Below, one piece after another: positions 1 through 6,007 of a stretch of 10,407 nt of DNA (the first letter of the stretch is position 1; every line of letters starts with the position of its first letter). A program made the position numbers and the translations under genes. A model generated the notes under the pieces. The model was given only the letters and a program-made list of their open reading frames with translations, had not been told where the DNA came from and did not search any database. This DNA is from Coleofasciculus sp. S288 (GTDB taxonomy: Bacteria > Cyanobacteriota > Cyanobacteriia > Cyanobacteriales > Coleofasciculaceae): the NCBI GenBank assembly GCA_020216575.1, contig JAIUYC010000054.1:1-10407 (forward strand), written 5' to 3'.

Positions 1-1
1 G

Positions 2-88
2 AAGGCAGTGTATTTGTCCTCACAAAAACGCCTTGAACAGTTAAGTGGCGTTGTTGTCTTCTCCACGGGACGTGAAAGGTTGGATTGA
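2..88 (+). CDS. possible C-terminal tail of a gene cut by the window edge
   Basis: An open frame runs from the first bases of the window to a TGA at 86-88 and gives 28 residues ending in GVVVFSTGRERLD. The composition (QKRLEQL, then a short beta-like hydrophobic stretch, then a charged end) looks like a genuine protein terminus, and a dispersed repeat starts 25 bp after the stop, as often happens between genes. No family can be named from so short a piece. It may equally be a chance open frame; the missing upstream sequence would settle it. Confidence 0.3.
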   Translation, partial: KAVYLSSQKRLEQLSGVVVFSTGRERLD

Positions 89-112
89 GTCAAGGTCTAT
101 GTTTGCATTGAC

Positions 113-315
113 ATATAGCGGTTCTCAGTTGGATGGAATACATCTGGTGTTAGGAGCCAGGAGTCAGAAGCCAGGAGATTTATATAGCAATTCTCGATTG
201 ACTGGGGTGCACCTATATTCACAAGTCGTAGGGGCGGGTTTTACCGAGATATCTGCTTCCCACGGCTCAATCGGATAAACCCGCCCGTACTCCAATCATT
301 TGAGAACCGCTATAT
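113..315. repeat. MITE-like element with perfect 15-bp terminal inverted repeats
   Basis: The sequence ATATAGCGGTTCTCA at 113-127 recurs as its exact reverse complement at 301-315. Inside are a related, diverged motif (TATAGCAATTCTC from about 183), a purine-rich stretch with repeated CCAGGAG (150-178), and a long hairpin at 228-290 whose arms are built on GGCGGGTTT and AAACCCGCC. There is no room for a transposase. This fits the non-autonomous dispersed repeats common in large cyanobacterial genomes. A related terminus occurs again at 4556-4568. Confidence 0.6.
228..290. repeat. long imperfect hairpin inside the 113-315 element
   Basis: Arms 228-242 and 275-290 pair over about 14 positions with one mismatch (core GGCGGGTTT with AAACCCGCC), and inner bases CCGA/TCGG at 244-247 and 271-274 can extend the stem past a bulge. 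Such GC-rich stems are frequent in dispersed cyanobacterial repeats. No function is implied. Confidence 0.55.
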
Positions 316-316
316 T

Positions 317-365
317 CCCCCGTTGAAAATGCGGGGGCTTTACGCTTCACGAGTGACTCGTAAGC
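317..365 (-). terminator. two adjacent hairpins downstream of cofG, possible terminator
   Basis: Reading from cofG on the minus strand, the first inverted repeat (344-365, arms ACGAGT/ACTCGT around a single base, extended by GCTT/AAGC past one bulged base) starts 10 bp after the stop. The second (317-322 CCCCCG with 332-337 CGGGGG, 9-nt loop) follows. Neither has a clean U tract, so a Rho-independent terminator is only a possibility; they could instead be more dispersed-repeat structure. Confidence 0.3.
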
Positions 366-374
366 TGAGCACCT

Positions 375-1373
375 TTATTGTGGCACGCGAACGACAGACG
401 ATACACCGGAGTTGATTTGAGTTCGCCACCGAGCAACAGTGGGTTGGACTCCCACAGGTAACCAGTTGTCGTACTGAGAATAGACGGGTAAACGAGGTAT
501 TAGCTGCCACCTTGCTGGCTCTAAGATTTCTCTGAGTTTTTGAGGGTGAGGATGGGGATAATCAGGATTGACTTCATCTTTGGGTCCAATTCCTCCTAAA
601 TCCCTCGCCCCTGCCTCTAAACAAGCAAGTAACCAATTGGGATCGGGGACTAAGTTGGGGGGAATTTGCAGGGTGATGGTTGAGGGGAGAATCCGACGGG
701 CTGTAGCAATCACGTCTGGCAACTGATAAGGATCGAACGCTGGGGCATCCCAAGGTTGCTGAGTTCCTGGACTGTGAGGTTGCAAGATAACTTCTTGGAT
801 ATGTCCATAACAAGCGTGAACCTGAGCTATTGCTTCTAATGTCTCCCACCAATCTTTTTTGGTCTCCCCAATTCCCAACAGCAATCCAGTGGTAAAGGGT
901 ATTTGCAATTCTCCCGCCCACCGCAATTGTTGCAGCCGCACCTCTGGTCGTTTGCTGGGAGCATTTCGGTGAACGGTTTCCAGCAGTTGGGGAGTCAATT
1001 GCTCCAGCATCAACCCCATCGACACGTTCACCTGCTTGAGCGATCGCATTTCCTCAAAACTCAGCGGTCCTGCATTCGTATGAGGTAGAAATCCCAAAGA
1101 CAGGGCAAGTTGGCAAAGGTCATAAATTCGCTGGAACCATGCCTGCCGTCGAGACGAGTGGGGATGTACTTCACCGCTGAGGATGAGAATTTCACAAACT
1201 CCCTGAGCTTTCAGCTCTTTGAGCTTTTTTTCCGCCTCTGCCAGTATCAACCAGGGACTGTTCCCTGGCTCGGCACGAAAATTGCAGTAGGTGCAGCGAT
1301 TAAAGCACTCGTAGGTCGGTACAAGCGTGTAAGCAGGGCTATACGTAACGGTGCGAGAATCAGACAGTGGCAT
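375..1373 (-). CDS. cofG: CofG, FO synthase subunit 1 (radical SAM)
   Basis: 332 residues. CofG is the radical SAM enzyme that closes the deazaflavin ring, converting the tyrosine-diaminouracil adduct made by CofH into FO (7,8-didemethyl-8-hydroxy-5-deazariboflavin). In cyanobacteria without full F420 metabolism FO serves as antenna chromophore of DNA photolyases. The 4Fe-4S motif is Cys23-x3-Cys27-x2-Cys30 in the context TYECFNRCTYCNF, directly after the typical YTLVPTY lead-in. Other family landmarks are ILILSGE, HTNAGPLSFEEM, GLLLGIGET, EVILQPHSPG and DLGGIGPKDEVNPDYPHP. Length is normal for CofG. The ATG at 1371-1373 has no clear Shine-Dalgarno sequence, but no better in-frame start is seen and little sequence precedes the cysteine motif. 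cofH is not in the window. A luxR-type gene ends 84 bp upstream on the same strand. Confidence 0.95.
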   Translation of the reverse strand: MPLSDSRTVTYSPAYTLVPTYECFNRCTYCNFRAEPGNSPWLILAEAEKKLKELKAQGVCEILILSGEVHPHSSRRQAWFQRIYDLCQLALSLGFLPHTNAGPLSFEEMRSLKQVNVSMGLMLEQLTPQLLETVHRNAPSKRPEVRLQQLRWAGELQIPFTTGLLLGIGETKKDWWETLEAIAQVHACYGHIQEVILQPHSPGTQQPWDAPAFDPYQLPDVIATARRILPSTITLQIPPNLVPDPNWLLACLEAGARDLGGIGPKDEVNPDYPHPHPQKLREILEPARWQLIPRLPVYSQYDNWLPVGVQPTVARWRTQINSGVSSVVRVPQ

Positions 1374-1457
1374 GGGAAAGGAGAATTGCAGGACTCTAAT
1401 TAAGAGTGTGACCTAATCTCGCTGTATCGTGCTGGTTTGCAGATTCTCCCAGGAGAT

Positions 1458-2132
1458 CTAACAGGCTTGCTGATATTCGCAAGAGGTCACTTCTCCTGAT
1501 TCTTCAAATCCGAAAAGCTCCTGCTGCTTGGCGTAAATATTTTTCATATGCTTCTTGACAGTGTTGAGTGTAATATACAATTTGTCAGCAATCTCCTTGT
1601 AAGAGTGATTGGCTCGACGCAGTAACCAAACTTCTGCCTCGCGGGGAGTGAGACCATATTTCTTAGCCTCCGCGATTGCTATATTTTGGCTCGACTGCTG
1701 TCGGTCTTCTATTGTCACTAAGAGATAAGGATGAGCGCTTTCGTCTAACACTAACCACCTCGCCCGAATGCGATACACAATTGAATCATTCGTGTTAATT
1801 TCAGACTCGATAATCACTTTGCGATCAAGAAAAAACTCGCGGCTGTCGATCAACGCTTCGCAAACGCTCCAGATGTCTTCAGGGACGTAATTGCTCTTTG
1901 AAGTACATTGAGACATTTGTTGACAAACGTAATGTGCACGCTCATTCGCATGAACCCACTCGCCTCGTTCGGTCAGAATCAATACACCATCTACAAAACC
2001 TTCAATGATTGCTTGCAGCAAGAACTGTTGTTTCGCCTGTTGAACACCAGCCCCTTGCATTGGTTTTTCAAAATAATTGAGGGTTGCGGTAGGTTTGATA
2101 TGGCTGTTCAGTTCGGGGGCAAGAATGAACAT
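1458..2132 (-). CDS. PAS-LuxR transcriptional regulator, copy 1
   Basis: 224 residues. After a variable N-terminus (1-36), residues about 38-143 look like a PAS sensor domain (LLQAIIEGFVDGVLILTERG, then WVHANERA, then a beta-rich half ending PYLLVTIEDR). Residues 157-206 form a LuxR/GerE helix-turn-helix: YGLTPREAEVW, then YKEIADKLYITLNTVKKHMK, with the conserved Glu-Val and Thr-Val-Lys-Lys-His positions. No phospho-acceptor receiver domain or homoserine-lactone-binding domain is evident, so the signal is probably read by the PAS fold; the ligand is unknown. Start supported by AAGGAG at 2140-2145 with 7-nt spacing. Transcribed divergently from the gene at 2489 and upstream of cofG. Paralogous to 4880-5524, with the same residue numbering through the HTH and a C-terminus 10 residues longer (ending TSCEYQQAC). 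Confidence 0.9.
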   Translation of the reverse strand: MFILAPELNSHIKPTATLNYFEKPMQGAGVQQAKQQFLLQAIIEGFVDGVLILTERGEWVHANERAHYVCQQMSQCTSKSNYVPEDIWSVCEALIDSREFFLDRKVIIESEINTNDSIVYRIRARWLVLDESAHPYLLVTIEDRQQSSQNIAIAEAKKYGLTPREAEVWLLRRANHSYKEIADKLYITLNTVKKHMKNIYAKQQELFGFEESGEVTSCEYQQAC

Positions 2133-2265
2133 TAGTAATCTCCTTCAGAATCGCCACCTGATAGAAGTCAAGTTCTTAACAAGGCTTATCAGTGGATTGT
2201 TAAACTCATTCTGATTTTTGAATGTGTGTAGATACAATGAGCAAACTGTAGATTCCTAAAACTAC

Positions 2266-2320
2266 CTGAAGTTTTACTTGTAGACTGAAGAGAGGCGAAG
2301 TTTACTGAAGTAGGGTGAAG
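2266..2320. promoter_or_regulatory. array of five direct repeats, spacing 19-10-10-10 bp (operator candidate)
   Basis: Hexamers CTGAAG (2266), CTGAAG (2285), GCGAAG (2295), CTGAAG (2305) and GTGAAG (2315) share the core (C/G)(T/C)GAA(G/C). The last four start exactly 10 bp apart, which would place them on one face of the helix. The same arrangement with the same spacings occurs upstream of the paralogous pair at 5648-5702. This suggests cooperative binding by a multimeric regulator, possibly the adjacent PAS-LuxR protein itself (inference). Confidence 0.6.
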
Positions 2321-2378
2321 TTTTTCTACTATTTCGTAGTTGTAGTAGGAAAATGCGAAATCATAGTATCTCAGGGTG

Positions 2379-2392
2379 TTGATCTAGATCAC
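2379..2392. promoter_or_regulatory. FNR/CRP-like palindrome candidate
   Basis: TTGATCTAGATCAC contains the 12-bp perfect palindrome TGATCTAGATCA and matches the FNR consensus TTGAT-N4-ATCAA at nine of ten positions. It is 97 bp before the ATG at 2489. The corresponding place in module 2 (about 5757-5775) has lost the symmetry, so it is not a conserved part of the system and may be chance. Confidence 0.25.
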
Positions 2393-2488
2393 TAAGACCT
2401 GACAAGGAATTAGTAGCACAAATAAGAAACTAGCAATTAGCAGACCGTCCTGTAACGCGGTAAGCATTTTTTCAACAACCCTTGAGAT

Positions 2489-3535
2489 ATGAATCCAAAC
2501 ATTATCGATCAGTGGTTTCCTATTGAACAACAGCGCAGTTACATCTCAAAGCTCATCGGACGGGTTGGTTTAACTAGGCGTCGAGCTGAATGCTTCGTGC
2601 GATTGTGGACGTATTTACTGCTCAAGCAGCAGCAAGAATTGGGGGAGCGCTTGAGACAACCGTTAACTCAATTGCAAGTACCAGAAGGATTTATTGCTTG
2701 CACTCATCGAGAAGCAGCCGAGCTGTTCTATGCTCAGAGCGAACGGGGAACAGAGCGTGCAGCGGGAATGATGATTGATACACTGCTTGATCTTGGCTTA
2801 ATTGAGAAAAAATTTGATGGCAATACGGTTTGCATTCAGATTCGCTCCTTGCCCAATTTGGCAACATCTTCTCAGCCAGCCAATCCAGTAGAACTCCAAC
2901 TTGATGCCTTCAATCCCCAAACCGATGCTATCCCCGTTGCGAGTTTTCTCTCTCACAACTACAACTGGATGAGCAACACTACTGCTGCTGTTCCTTACAA
3001 AATCCTCAAGTTACTGCGCTCTTGGGCAAGGGAATACCCTAAAGGGATGCGCGTGCTGCGTCAGTGTGACAATCTTCAACCCGTTGGATTTTACGTACTT
3101 TACCCAACAGCCAGTGAATCGGAGGAAAATTTCTTTCTCCCGCCTAGCAAGAGCTTACATTTAAGTTCTGGTTCCAACATCGATCCGATCAAAATGGCTA
3201 AACCGGGCGATCGCAATTGCACGTCTATCTTTATACGGAGTTGGATGATTGACACTCCTTACATGCAGCGATCGCACGCTTGTCGATTCTTAAAGGATTT
3301 ACAGGAAACACTGGTGCAAATGCAGTCTGATTTTCCGAATCTCTGCGATCTCTATGCCATGACGATTCATCACAGTTATGAAGAATTGGCACTGGCTCTA
3401 GGGTTTCACAAAATTGTCGGAGATCCAAAGTCATCCGTTTATTGGGTGTATCGAGCCGTAGACCAATTTTTGGCTTTGGACATGGAGAAAGCCCTCTCAA
3501 AGCTGGAGTTTGTCTCTCCTTCTGCTGAATTCTAG
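2489..3535 (+). CDS. wHTH-like / GNAT-like hypothetical protein, copy 1
   Basis: 348 residues, no signal peptide or membrane segment, so cytoplasmic. The first ~120 residues are helical and charged, with a pattern like a winged helix: THREAAELFYAQSERGTERAAGMMIDTLLDLGLIEKKFDGN, ending in a beta hairpin (TVCIQIR). After a linker, residues ~160-345 alternate strands and helices and end with SYEELALALGFHKI followed by VYWVYR, a pattern that resembles the end of a GNAT acyltransferase fold. Substrate unknown; I recognise no specific family. An in-frame TGA just upstream (2483-2485) fixes the start at 2489; the ribosome site is weak. Divergent from the PAS-LuxR gene. The paralogue at 6008-7054 is about 70% identical over the first 120 residues by eye. 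The pairing suggests the regulator controls this gene, or the gene product makes or senses the cue. Confidence 0.85.
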   Translation: MNPNIIDQWFPIEQQRSYISKLIGRVGLTRRRAECFVRLWTYLLLKQQQELGERLRQPLTQLQVPEGFIACTHREAAELFYAQSERGTERAAGMMIDTLLDLGLIEKKFDGNTVCIQIRSLPNLATSSQPANPVELQLDAFNPQTDAIPVASFLSHNYNWMSNTTAAVPYKILKLLRSWAREYPKGMRVLRQCDNLQPVGFYVLYPTASESEENFFLPPSKSLHLSSGSNIDPIKMAKPGDRNCTSIFIRSWMIDTPYMQRSHACRFLKDLQETLVQMQSDFPNLCDLYAMTIHHSYEELALALGFHKIVGDPKSSVYWVYRAVDQFLALDMEKALSKLEFVSPSAEF

Positions 3536-3933
3536 AGATTTGCGATCGCAAAACAAGTCCCCTACCTTTAACACCAATTACCAGTGAGCAGTGACCCCTG
3601 TGACGGGGTGCTGCTTACTCCCCCTACAGCCTGATCTATCGTGGCATATCCTTATTTTTTTCTGCAAGGCTTCTCCGATAAAGTACCCTCCGGGGTACTA
3701 TCTAACCCCAAAAGATTTTTTTAAAATACACTTGTAATCCTAGAAACTACAAAGTCAACTCCAGTATTAGACAACTTGCACAAATGGCTGACTGAGAGCA
3801 ATAAGGACTACCGTTCCACAGAAAAAATTGATTTTTGCAAGCATTCCATTCGATTTCTGTGCATACTCAACCAGAACTATCTGCCGATTAAATTATCCAA
3901 GGGACTTCTATCTAGCTAGGGGGTGATTTTACC
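3536..3933. other. intergenic region with several hairpins
   Basis: 398 bp. It contains the 14-bp palindrome TTTGCGATCGCAAA (3539-3552, a HIP1 site) and a two-part hairpin at 3583-3619: a 9-bp outer stem with one G-U pair, and an inner ACCCC/GGGGT stem. It also contains a perfect hairpin AGTACCC-TCCG-GGGTACT (3682-3699), followed 17 nt later by a run of seven T (3716-3722). Any of these could end transcription from the gene at 2489, but none is a textbook terminator. The last 200 bp hold a short open frame listed separately. Confidence 0.5.
3776..3919 (+). CDS. possible small ORF or gene remnant before the Coq4-family gene
   Basis: A TTG-started frame of 47 codons (LHKWLTESNKDYRS at the start, YLPIKLSKGLLSS at the end) ends in TAG at 3917-3919; the TAG runs into the G-rich ribosome site (3918-3923) of the downstream gene. 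The frame is open from 3725. The composition (W, K, Y, F, C, balanced charge) looks protein-like rather than random, but there is no Shine-Dalgarno sequence before the TTG and no ATG or GTG. It may be a decayed gene, an upstream ORF coupled to the next gene, or chance. Confidence 0.2.
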   Translation: MHKWLTESNKDYRSTEKIDFCKHSIRFLCILNQNYLPIKLSKGLLSS

Positions 3934-4479
3934 ATGCGATTTGAGTTAGCAATTCATTGTTCAATCCGCTCCAATATCCGGAATATCTTAAAGAATTATC
4001 AGGACTACTGGTTACCACCTATCTTGAAACTTGCTCAAACAATTAATCCTCAAATTAATCCAGACCAAAAGTTTACCATAACCCGAGAAGAGCTAGAAGA
4101 GTTACGTCAATTACCTGATGGTACATTGGGTCATGAAGTTGCCGATTTCCTCGACAATAACGACTTTGAACCACTCAACAGCGGAGATTGGATTCAGCGA
4201 ACTCACGATGTCTGGCATGTTCTCACAGGATTCTCCTCCTCACCCCATGATGAAATGCTGCTCCAAATATTCACACGAGCCCAAGTATTTCGTCCTACAA
4301 GTGCGATAGTTGTGTTAGTCGGGCTGCTAAGTGGCATGTGCAATTGCAAAGAAGTTAGACAAGTCCTCAAGATGGGTAAACAAGCCAAATCGCTAATTAA
4401 TTGGGACATAAAATCTGACTGGAAAACTCCTCTAGCTGAAGTCCGGCAGAAGCTAAATGTCATGCCCTTAGATGGTTAA
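3934..4479 (+). CDS. Coq4-family protein
   Basis: 181 residues. The diagnostic Coq4 metal motif HD-x2-H-x11-E is exact: His91, Asp92, His95 and Glu107 in THDVWHVLTGFSSSPHDE. Upstream is the family's LPDGTLGHEVADFLDNN segment (60-76), and downstream is a hydrophobic helix (SAIVVLVGLLSGM). In eukaryotes and many proteobacteria Coq4 acts in ubiquinone synthesis, in a membrane-associated complex, on the C1 carboxyl position of the head group. Cyanobacteria make plastoquinone and no ubiquinone, so the substrate here is unknown; a prenylated quinone or other hydrophobic ring compound is a guess. Start ATG follows AGGGGG at 3918-3923. The gene stands alone between the two regulator/GNAT-like modules; no other quinone gene is adjacent. 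Confidence 0.85.
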   Translation: MRFELAIHCSIRSNIRNILKNYQDYWLPPILKLAQTINPQINPDQKFTITREELEELRQLPDGTLGHEVADFLDNNDFEPLNSGDWIQRTHDVWHVLTGFSSSPHDEMLLQIFTRAQVFRPTSAIVVLVGLLSGMCNCKEVRQVLKMGKQAKSLINWDIKSDWKTPLAEVRQKLNVMPLDG

Positions 4480-4755
4480 GAAATAGCGGTTCGGATATCC
4501 AGGGAGTGAGTACATCTCATTGTTGCACAAGTAGTGCAGGCATCTTACCTGCATCATAGCGGTTCTCAATCTAGTGAGGCACAGAGTTGCTAGTTTTAGG
4601 GCATAGGGCATAGTAAATGCAATTAGGGTGTACCTCACCCCTCCCTTGAAACGCTATAAGTAGAAACGGGCTGAAAAGCCCGCACTACGAATTATGAATT
4701 TGCAACTTGAGATGCACCTTAAGGGAGTTCCGTGCAGCCTTAATGCCTAAAAACT
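4480..4755. repeat. cluster of dispersed inverted repeats
   Basis: No gene is seen. Visible units are ATAGCGGTTC at 4483-4492, a hairpin TGCAGG/CCTGCA at about 4535-4553, and an ATAGCGGTTCTCA copy at 4556-4568. The last pairs imperfectly with TTGAAACGCTAT ending at 4657 to bound a ~100-bp element. A hairpin CGGGCT-GAAA-AGCCCG (4667-4682) closed by a GNRA-type tetraloop follows. The terminal motif is the same as in the element at 113-315, so the units are probably related, partly nested and decayed. Confidence 0.55.
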
Positions 4756-4884
4756 TATAGCAGTCGCCAAGGCGATTAGGGCTCTCGCCAAAGCCTGAAA
4801 CCTTGACCCATCAATATGCATTCCTTCTGCCTCCTGCCCTGGAGCCCGATTGGTGAGCCTGTCCAACCACTGCCTTTTGCTATA
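4756..4884. mobile_element. MITE-like repeat, copy A
   Basis: 129 bp bounded by TATAGCA at 4756-4762 and TGCTATA at 4878-4884. Its reverse complement matches 9870-9989 over nearly the whole length: the shared stretches include CAGTCGCCAAGGCGATTA at one end, TGAAACCTTGACC and TCAATATGCAT in the middle, and GATTGGTGAGCCTGTC before the other end. There is no coding capacity. A TA-flanked non-autonomous element is likely (inference). Its right end overlaps the stop codon of the regulator at 4880-5524. Confidence 0.75.
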
Positions 4885-5524
4885 CTTCTCGCTGTTCAGT
4901 CCAATGGAGTTCCTGTTGCTTTGCATAAATATTCTTCAGGTGCTTCTTAACCGTGTTGTATCCGATGTACAACTGTGCAGCTATCTCCTTGTAAGAGTAA
5001 TTAGCTCTTTTGAGTGACCAAACTTCGGCTTCACGAGGAGTCAAGCCATATTTTTTAGCATCGGTGTTCGCCGCATTTTGGGTGGACTGATATTGGTCTT
5101 CTAGGATTGCTAACAAATAAGGTTGAGTGCTTGCATCTAACTCTAACCAGCGAACTCGAATGCGAAATGTAGTTGAATTAGCCGTGTCAATCTCCGACTC
5201 AATAATCATTTTTTGATTGGGAAACAGTTCGCGGCTTTCAATTAACGATTCGCAAACGCGCCAGATTGGCTGAGGTACTGAATTAACCTGGGATGTGTGT
5301 TGGGAGAGTTGGCGGCAGATCCGACGCGCAAACTCATTAGCATGAACCCATTCTCCTGTTTTGGTCAGAATCAAGACACCGTCAAAAAAGCTGTCAATGA
5401 TCGCTTGCAGCAAAGAAGGTTGTTTTGAATGCGGAGAACGAAGCCCTTGGATTGGTTGTTCAAAACACTTCTGTTTTTCGACTGGTTCGATATGGCTGTT
5501 CCGTGTGGGAGCCAGAATAGACAT
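4880..5524 (-). CDS. PAS-LuxR transcriptional regulator, copy 2
   Basis: 214 residues, paralogue of 1458-2132 and collinear with it without gaps through the HTH. The PAS-like region is at about 38-143 (LLQAIIDSFFDGVLILTKTG, WVHANEFARR, PYLLAILEDQ). The LuxR/GerE HTH is at 157-206 (YGLTPREAEVW, YKEIAAQLYIGYNTVKKHLK). Differences between the copies concentrate in the N-terminal tail, the second half of the PAS domain and HTH position YNT versus LNT, so signal and site preference may have diverged. Start supported by AAGGAGG at 5531-5537 with 6-nt spacing. The C-terminus stops at Glu-Val, where the paralogue goes on for 9 residues after the same Glu-Val; the TAG stop lies in the end of a MITE-like repeat. 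Confidence 0.9.
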   Translation of the reverse strand: MSILAPTRNSHIEPVEKQKCFEQPIQGLRSPHSKQPSLLQAIIDSFFDGVLILTKTGEWVHANEFARRICRQLSQHTSQVNSVPQPIWRVCESLIESRELFPNQKMIIESEIDTANSTTFRIRVRWLELDASTQPYLLAILEDQYQSTQNAANTDAKKYGLTPREAEVWSLKRANYSYKEIAAQLYIGYNTVKKHLKNIYAKQQELHWTEQREV

Positions 5525-5647
5525 TTTGCACCTCCTTCAGGATTCTCTACTGAGAAGTCAACAAGACTGCTCAGTGGAGTGTTAAAGCTATTCTGATTGC
5601 TGAACTTATGTAGGTACAACGAGCAATCTGTAGCTTCCCCAAACATC

Positions 5648-5702
5648 CCGAACTCTATGCTGTAAGCTGAAGAGAGGTGAACTGCCCTGAAGTAAGGTGA
5701 AG
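5648..5702. promoter_or_regulatory. array of five direct repeats, spacing 19-10-10-10 bp (operator candidate)
   Basis: CCGAAC (5648), CTGAAG (5667), GTGAAC (5677), CTGAAG (5687) and GTGAAG (5697) repeat the spacing found at 2266-2320 exactly, though individual bases between the hexamers have changed. The array ends 173 bp from the regulator's start (183 bp in module 1), measured from the last hexamer, but 305 bp before the effector gene against 168 bp in module 1. Its position is therefore conserved relative to the regulator. Confidence 0.6.
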
Positions 5703-5770
5703 TTTTTTATACTTTTTTACTTTTTCCAGGAAACCACAAAATCATACTATCTATTAAGGAGGTCTAGTTC

Positions 5771-5791
5771 ATGAAGAAGCAAGGCAAGTAG
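5771..5791 (+). CDS. six-codon frame with a consensus ribosome site (possible leader peptide)
   Basis: AAGGAGG at 5756-5762 stands 8 nt before an ATG that opens MKKQGK and then TAG. This is a stronger ribosome site than that of the real gene at 6008. It lies in the leader of the second effector gene, in the same frame but separated by several stops. The aligned stretch of module 1 (2371-2395) has neither the site nor the ATG. It could be a leader peptide or a chance product of drift. Confidence 0.2.
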   Translation: MKKQGK

Positions 5792-6007
5792 AACCTAGTT
5801 CTGGTTTGCTACAAGCAATCGTGTAGCGGGAGCAACTAACTGGCTTAAAACAGCTATTCTACGCTAGTTATGCAGCTACCTGCATCAGTTGAGACGCTGC
5901 AATGCTTGAAGGGATTAACTCTGGCTTCCCTTAAAGCCGCAAAGTAGAATGATAAACCGCTTACAATGCCCAAAGCGTTTATTCATTCTGCCAACACCCC
6001 ACGGGAT

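Larger units (their letters stand above)
2133..2488. promoter_or_regulatory. divergent promoter region of module 1
   Basis: 356 bp between the regulator and the GNAT-like gene. Bases 2190-2320 align without net length change to 5572-5702 in module 2, including the shared string near 2239-2258 (GAGCAA, then CTGTAG, then TTCC). At its far end are the phased GAA repeats described separately. Beyond it are an inverted repeat CTACTA/TAGTAG (2326-2331, 2343-2348) and the palindrome TGATCTAGATCA (2380-2391). Exact -10 and -35 elements could not be assigned with confidence. The conserved block lies on the regulator side, so it probably holds the luxR-type promoter and long 5' leader. Confidence 0.6.
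5525..6007. promoter_or_regulatory. divergent promoter region of module 2
   Basis: 483 bp. Bases 5572-5702 correspond one to one in length with 2190-2320 of module 1. After that the regions diverge: this copy has T-rich tracts (5703-5725), a strong ribosome site in front of a six-codon frame (5756-5791), and about 200 bp more than module 1 before the effector gene. No further gene is evident between 5792 and 6007. Confidence 0.6.

Noticed and set aside
45..278. Open frame of 77 codons at the window start
   Set aside because: It runs into the inverted-repeat element at 113-315 and has no ribosome site or recognisable motif; it is an open frame through repeat DNA.
574..921. 115-codon minus-strand frame
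   Set aside because: It lies wholly inside cofG in another frame; cofG has clear family motifs throughout.
2266..2320. CRISPR-like or Pho-box reading of the GAA repeats
   Set aside because: The units are 6 bp with 4-bp gaps, far too short for CRISPR, and the 10-bp period differs from the 11-bp period of PhoB-type boxes.
3231..3551. 106-codon minus-strand frame
   Set aside because: Antisense shadow of the first GNAT-like gene, with no independent coding signal.
3539..3552. Palindrome TTTGCGATCGCAAA as a specific operator
   Set aside because: It is centred on a HIP1 octamer, which is abundant across cyanobacterial genomes including several coding sites in this window.
5371..5646. 91-codon minus-strand frame
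   Set aside because: It overlaps the start of the second PAS-LuxR gene out of frame and covers its conserved promoter block.
5966..6007. Longer start of the second GNAT-like gene
   Set aside because: The paralogue is blocked from starting upstream by an in-frame stop, and similarity begins exactly at 6008.
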